A stretch of DNA of 64,000 nucleotides from Vibrio coralliilyticus ATCC BAA-450 (GTDB lineage: Bacteria > Pseudomonadota > Gammaproteobacteria > Enterobacterales > Vibrionaceae). The position numbers were made by a program, and so were the translations under genes. Position 1 is the stretch's first letter. The number at the start of each line of letters is the position of its first letter. The stretch lies in NCBI RefSeq assembly GCF_000176135.1, contig NZ_ACZN01000016.1, positions 558,001 to 622,000 on the forward strand, read 5' to 3'. Positions 61,201 to 64,000 of the stretch are shown one piece after another. Under the pieces are notes generated by a model. The model saw nothing but the letters and a program-made list of their open reading frames with translations. It was not told the origin of the DNA and made no database searches.

Positions 61201-64000
61201 AACACTAGATGCTACAATTCCTGCACAGTGTTTTTTAATTCAGGTCCGCTCAGGAATCATTAACGATTTTTCCTCCGAGTATGAAACCACTTTTGAACAG
61301 GTATCAAAAAACCTTCCTCCATCTTATGAGCTACGTAGTTACACCCCAGAATTAGTTAAGGGGATAAAGCAAAAATGCTTGTTTAGTGCTAAGAGTTTGA
61401 ACAAAGAACAACAGATTCTGATTTTCTCTGATATCGCTAAAGAGGCATCATACAACTTATTGCTAGATGGGTTGTATTACACTTGTCGAGTCGAACACCT
61501 TCATCATCTTGCCAGCTTGTACGAGAATCCTCTGATTAGCACCATCTCAGCATTTAAAAAGGATGGCCCAGAAAGTACATCAAGCTCATATATTGATACT
61601 GCAATTGCGGTATGTCCCTTATCAAAGTTTAAGTCCGCCGAGTATTTCAATAAGGCTATCGAATCTGCATCAAAGTTTGGTGATGAAGCTTTGATGCGAC
61701 ACTCTTCTATTTTGTCTTTGGCTGAGAAAAGTTCAGAGGAGAGTTGTTCAGCAGAACTGACATACAGGTTCTCTAGAAGTTCAGAAGTGATTTATGAATA
61801 TATGTCTGATCACTTCCCAATTGATAAAACGATGAAAGCCATTCAAAACATGAACTCCTCTTCTGCTTTCGCGATCATGGCTCGTTGGTTAGATCGAGAG
61901 GTAACATATTGGGGGGTTGTCGAAGACACGATTATCAGAGAATCGTTTGCTAATGGGGTATTAGCACCTGAAGAAGCGTGGTGTGCTCAAGGATTGGTAG
62001 ATGAATCAGAGTATATTGACTTCATTATCGATTGCATCGAGAAAACTAAGAGTGAAAATGTAAAAAAAATTATATTTGATGATGCAGCTAGACAGTCTTT
62101 GATAAAAGGCTTCTCAGAAAAAATGTTGAGTCGTATTCAAAAAGTAGGAGATAAATTTGGCTTGAGTTCACCCGACCTTGTTGATGCGATTCATCTACTT
62201 AAAAAACAAAACCGAGATAAACTTCCGACGAAACAATCTTTAGGTTCAGAGAGTAAAGAGCAAGAAATTGATTGGAGTTCAGTTTTTCGTTCAAACAATT
62301 TTACTTCTTCTGATCATATTGAAAACTCATTGGGCAATTTCAACCGAATTAAAAATGGATGTCACATAAATGTATTTTGGGAACAGGTTTATCTAAAGGT
62401 TCCTACACTGTCTTCTGTGGACTTCATTCGCTCTATCTTGAGATGTAAATCTCTATCTAAATATGAATTGCAAAGCTTCTTAGAAAGTACACCTATAGAA
62501 TGGCTTCAACATGATGATTTTAAAAAGGTATGGTTACAGGTTTTTGATTTATATGTAGAAAATAATGCTAGCCTTGTCTCAAGTCCATGGTGGGTGGAGC
62601 AGTCAACGTCAAGATTTCCCTTGAAAGAAGACTTTGCTAAACTAAGATGTAACGGCGTAATCAAAGCTCTCGAGGCTAAAAGTGATTTTGATGATGCTGA
62701 GTTCATTTTTTCAGTTATATCTGTCGTATCTGATAAGCTTAGTCCGACTGAAGCCAGAGATGCCTTGAGCTATGCTCTTGATCGGGTCGAACTTCATATC
62801 GATCAGGATGACGCAGATGGAAGTTGGGATCACTGGTTAGAACCTTCTTGTAGCACTCCTGAAGCTTATGCATCTTTTATTTGGTCACTAATCTCTAATC
62901 CTACATCTAAAATATGTTGGGAAGGTGTTCATATAATTTACCGCCTTGTTGAGTGTGGTTGTGACAAAATTATTGATTCATTGATCCTTCTTTTTCCACG
63001 CAATGATAACGCAGCATTCGCGTCAAACAAGTTTCGATTCTACAAGCATCATGCACAGCTCTATTTTTTAATAGCGATGCTCAGAGGAGCCAAATCAAAT
63101 CCGGCAACTTTATTGAGGTATAGCTCATTTTTTATTGAGCAAGCTACAAGTGCAGATCATATCCTATTGGAACACTATGCCTCTAAAGTTGCTTTTGAGT
63201 TGTTGCAGAAAGACTCTACTGTTTATAGTACGGACGAGATTTGTAAGTTGAAGGAGGTTGGGAAGAGCCAATTCGGTAAAAATATTCTCAAATCACGAGA
63301 TGAGTGTGTAGATGTAAATATTGCGAGTAGTGGTGAAGACATTCCTGATGTCTCATTTTTCCTCGATTTTCAAGAGTACTGGCTGAAGCCGTTAGCCAAC
63401 GTTTTTAATGTTTCAGTCAAATCATTGAAACAAGCTGCAATGAATATAGTGATTAATGAATGGGGAATTAGCCCCAATGACCAGTTCTTCGACGATCCAA
63501 GAAGTTATGGTCGAAAGGAAACACATTCAAGGCACTATTCAATACCTCCAACTCAGCGTTTTGATTTTTATTTGGGGTATCACGTAGTATTTACTCTTGC
63601 TTCGCGCCTAATTAAAAACATTCCTATAGCACAAAGCAAAAACGATTGGGAGGGAGATCGCTGGTTTGAATGGTTATCTGGACACTTATTGTCAACAGAT
63701 AATGGTTATTTGCTAGCTGATTTAAGAGATCCTGCTCCTCTAATTAGGAGGGGCTGGCTTGAAGAAATAGTCACAGAGTCATGGCGTTGGGAAATTCTTG
63801 ATTGCGACTTTTTCGAAGGTCTGTTGTTGAAACATAAAGAGAAAACATTTGTTTGTGTCACAGGTTTATGGGCTGACACCGATGGTCGCGGTAACAATGA
63901 GGAATACCGTATTTCAAGCGCCTTAGTATCACCGAGCAACTCTGATTCGCTATTAAAAGCGCTAGTCACTTGCAAAAATAGTCACGACTATAAGCTTCCT
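58211..64000 (+). CDS. Giant STAND-type NTPase (3'-truncated by window edge), candidate defence receptor
   Basis: An open frame of 1930 codons that continues past the window. Start is TTG 58211 (AAGG seven bases upstream); an in-frame TAA at 58205 rules out an earlier start. Residues 16-34 hold the motif shared with the preceding membrane protein. Residues 35-270 form an N-terminal region I cannot assign. The NTPase core has Walker A A-R-G-G-V-G-K-T (297-304), Walker B L-Y-V-F-I-D-A-A-D (395-403, D400), C-R-S-E-R near 434 and a STAND GxP-like L-S-G-G-N-P-R-V (about 484). About 1300 helical residues follow, probably a repeat-rich sensor. The layout fits Avs/NLR-like antiphage receptors. Codon use is AT-rich. 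Confidence 0.85.
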   Translation, partial: MFGKIKVFLNKVTAKNRAVAAGGNINAPVFTGDIHDSKINIDQKSFAQSTFLAQASAFDESNDRIPLLWTTYQCLSLLSNNNEIEGNLKFKILKFEDDFMVQLIGHKASHLNVLYFKAKGGDIGCKELNTILKNIPDFALKISSKKIFFNKDISPDVNYFWDNASKGNFKTKIFNKKKESFTGLSLELIRSFVKNATLEKLFFRDNYFTPYICTENSRFVSELTKALAINLLSKQSSDAFVEVKRHDLEVRFGAEHYNDIFPSPPKFEASIPPNLRNHQELILKSIFDDKKNTIIHARGGVGKTVMARLAHSVAPEHSCVIVYDCFGDGLYRSLNNPRHSFDKVLVQIINELAIEGICDPLVSSGKDRKSLVSEFQSRLEVAVQFLRKGNELAQLYVFIDAADNAVMAAKEKAENSIIPELLNSLMIDGCTVVALCRSERIELLSPRAEVRQHELSAFTENESLAHLRLYYSGANEEDAKEFHRLSGGNPRVQSYAIQAFPDSLSDMLQNLGPTLTTVDAQIEVQLEHAIERLKSKNVSSESVKIDLICTALASLPPFIPISVISKLTNLREAEIGSFISDFGQGLILIDDSIQFRDEPTETWFRKQYASTSEQAKEFVLNIRELASSDSYVSECLPYLMLAGGNHQDLIDLALSEEFLPIDNPIDTRSISTSRLNAALKSALKLQDYVSFVKLALRTGEEFAGDQRQIDLLNQNAILISAIQSPTEVQKLAFQGKLAGDWKGSENLYKSSLLSVHQEFKGESLSYLRAAENWLAYYFKSKASEKNRRRNEGVSTKEVALLFTTYLNLFGAKKTIERILNFTPSKALQKAIEVFSKNLVDESRFDEIKDLSFYSREFGYICIHFICSLYSFQVSLNKEIVNSCFLNITKIDSDEVNVANKTIQNVNINLFIECCLANGLDRTLLYSFFQSKITLSPKPWFANPTMYHNGDLHDFVEAAALMTLLSGVPLPDNSIFPKEFLADDLDYKKAQEKEKYRKTLDATIPAQCFLIQVRSGIINDFSSEYETTFEQVSKNLPPSYELRSYTPELVKGIKQKCLFSAKSLNKEQQILIFSDIAKEASYNLLLDGLYYTCRVEHLHHLASLYENPLISTISAFKKDGPESTSSSYIDTAIAVCPLSKFKSAEYFNKAIESASKFGDEALMRHSSILSLAEKSSEESCSAELTYRFSRSSEVIYEYMSDHFPIDKTMKAIQNMNSSSAFAIMARWLDREVTYWGVVEDTIIRESFANGVLAPEEAWCAQGLVDESEYIDFIIDCIEKTKSENVKKIIFDDAARQSLIKGFSEKMLSRIQKVGDKFGLSSPDLVDAIHLLKKQNRDKLPTKQSLGSESKEQEIDWSSVFRSNNFTSSDHIENSLGNFNRIKNGCHINVFWEQVYLKVPTLSSVDFIRSILRCKSLSKYELQSFLESTPIEWLQHDDFKKVWLQVFDLYVENNASLVSSPWWVEQSTSRFPLKEDFAKLRCNGVIKALEAKSDFDDAEFIFSVISVVSDKLSPTEARDALSYALDRVELHIDQDDADGSWDHWLEPSCSTPEAYASFIWSLISNPTSKICWEGVHIIYRLVECGCDKIIDSLILLFPRNDNAAFASNKFRFYKHHAQLYFLIAMLRGAKSNPATLLRYSSFFIEQATSADHILLEHYASKVAFELLQKDSTVYSTDEICKLKEVGKSQFGKNILKSRDECVDVNIASSGEDIPDVSFFLDFQEYWLKPLANVFNVSVKSLKQAAMNIVINEWGISPNDQFFDDPRSYGRKETHSRHYSIPPTQRFDFYLGYHVVFTLASRLIKNIPIAQSKNDWEGDRWFEWLSGHLLSTDNGYLLADLRDPAPLIRRGWLEEIVTESWRWEILDCDFFEGLLLKHKEKTFVCVTGLWADTDGRGNNEEYRISSALVSPSNSDSLLKALVTCKNSHDYKLP

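Larger units (their letters stand above)
53188..64000. mobile_element. Integrated genomic island at tRNA-Ser (right end beyond window)
   Basis: The island begins at the 3' end of tRNA-Ser and carries a large serine recombinase next to the tRNA, a small gene upstream of it, ParB/Srx-like and DndB-like proteins, a small membrane protein and a giant STAND NTPase. Base composition and codon use become clearly more AT-rich than in the flanking chromosome (many AAA, TTA and ATA codons). The expected direct repeat of the tRNA 3' end (attR) is not seen in the window, so the island should extend past 64000. The exact left boundary within or just after the tRNA is inferred. Confidence 0.7.

Overview
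The window reads as a Vibrio chromosome segment. The evidence is a Qrr small RNA with LuxO sites and a sigma-54 promoter, a vibriolysin-type M4 protease with a PPC domain, a secreted GH18 chitinase, Vibrio/Shewanella-type small families (DUF2999, DUF3012, DUF3024, Rof) and gammaproteobacterial GntR, Zur, RbsR and CRP operator sequences. The content (rbs operon, rnb, deaD, sensory kinases) would suit the second chromosome, and the 607-residue protease recalls the V. coralliilyticus/V. tubiashii group. Both of these are inferences.

Layout. 1-1.1 kb: the end of a diguanylate cyclase gene and a DUF962 membrane protein. 1.2-7.5 kb: a gluconate module (TRAP transporter dctPQM, gntK, gnd, LacI-type gntR) with three GntR-like operators. 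7.5-7.8 kb: a qrr sRNA gene. 7.8-12.3 kb: a ScfR-like XRE regulator, a divergent unknown gene and the vibriolysin. 12.3-17.2 kb: a FecBCD-like ABC importer operon and a NicO/DUF1007 operon, each preceded by the same 15-bp Zur-like box in opposite orientation. 17.5-21.8 kb: a leftward run of small metabolic and stress genes. 21.9-30.7 kb: a MocR regulator with a divergent EamA exporter, an Amt-histidine kinase fusion, ugd and an RDD protein. 31-34 kb: chitinase and a DUF3012 lipoprotein. 34-40.2 kb: rbsDACBKR behind a perfect RbsR palindrome and a CRP-like site. 40.4-45 kb: a candidate signalling trio (HD-GYP response regulator, PAS kinase, periplasmic sensor). 45-52.8 kb: deaD, a flavin amine oxidase, rnb, DUF3024, a lone PstS-like protein and a MaoC hydratase.

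From about 53.19 kb to the right edge the sequence becomes AT-rich and looks like an integrated island. It sits at the 3' end of tRNA-Ser(UGA). Beside the tRNA is a large serine recombinase whose reading frame runs through the tRNA on the opposite strand. A 49-codon gene lies directly upstream of the recombinase, behind a promoter that carries operator dyads. Next come two divergent genes around a 25-bp palindrome: one ParB/Srx-like, with an N-G-H-T-R motif, and one resembling the DndB/DGQHR family but with a degenerate motif.

The most interesting locus is at the end (57.9 kb onward): a 96-aa two-helix membrane protein followed 9 bp later by a giant STAND-type NTPase of at least 1930 residues, truncated by the window edge. 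The two proteins share a 19-residue motif (12 identities) of the form NR-V-AG--IN-PV-TGD. It lies in the predicted cytoplasmic loop of the small protein and at the extreme N-terminus of the NTPase. This looks like a receptor/effector pair joined by a homotypic (possibly amyloid-like) signalling motif, a plausible undescribed antiphage or cell-suicide system carried on the island.
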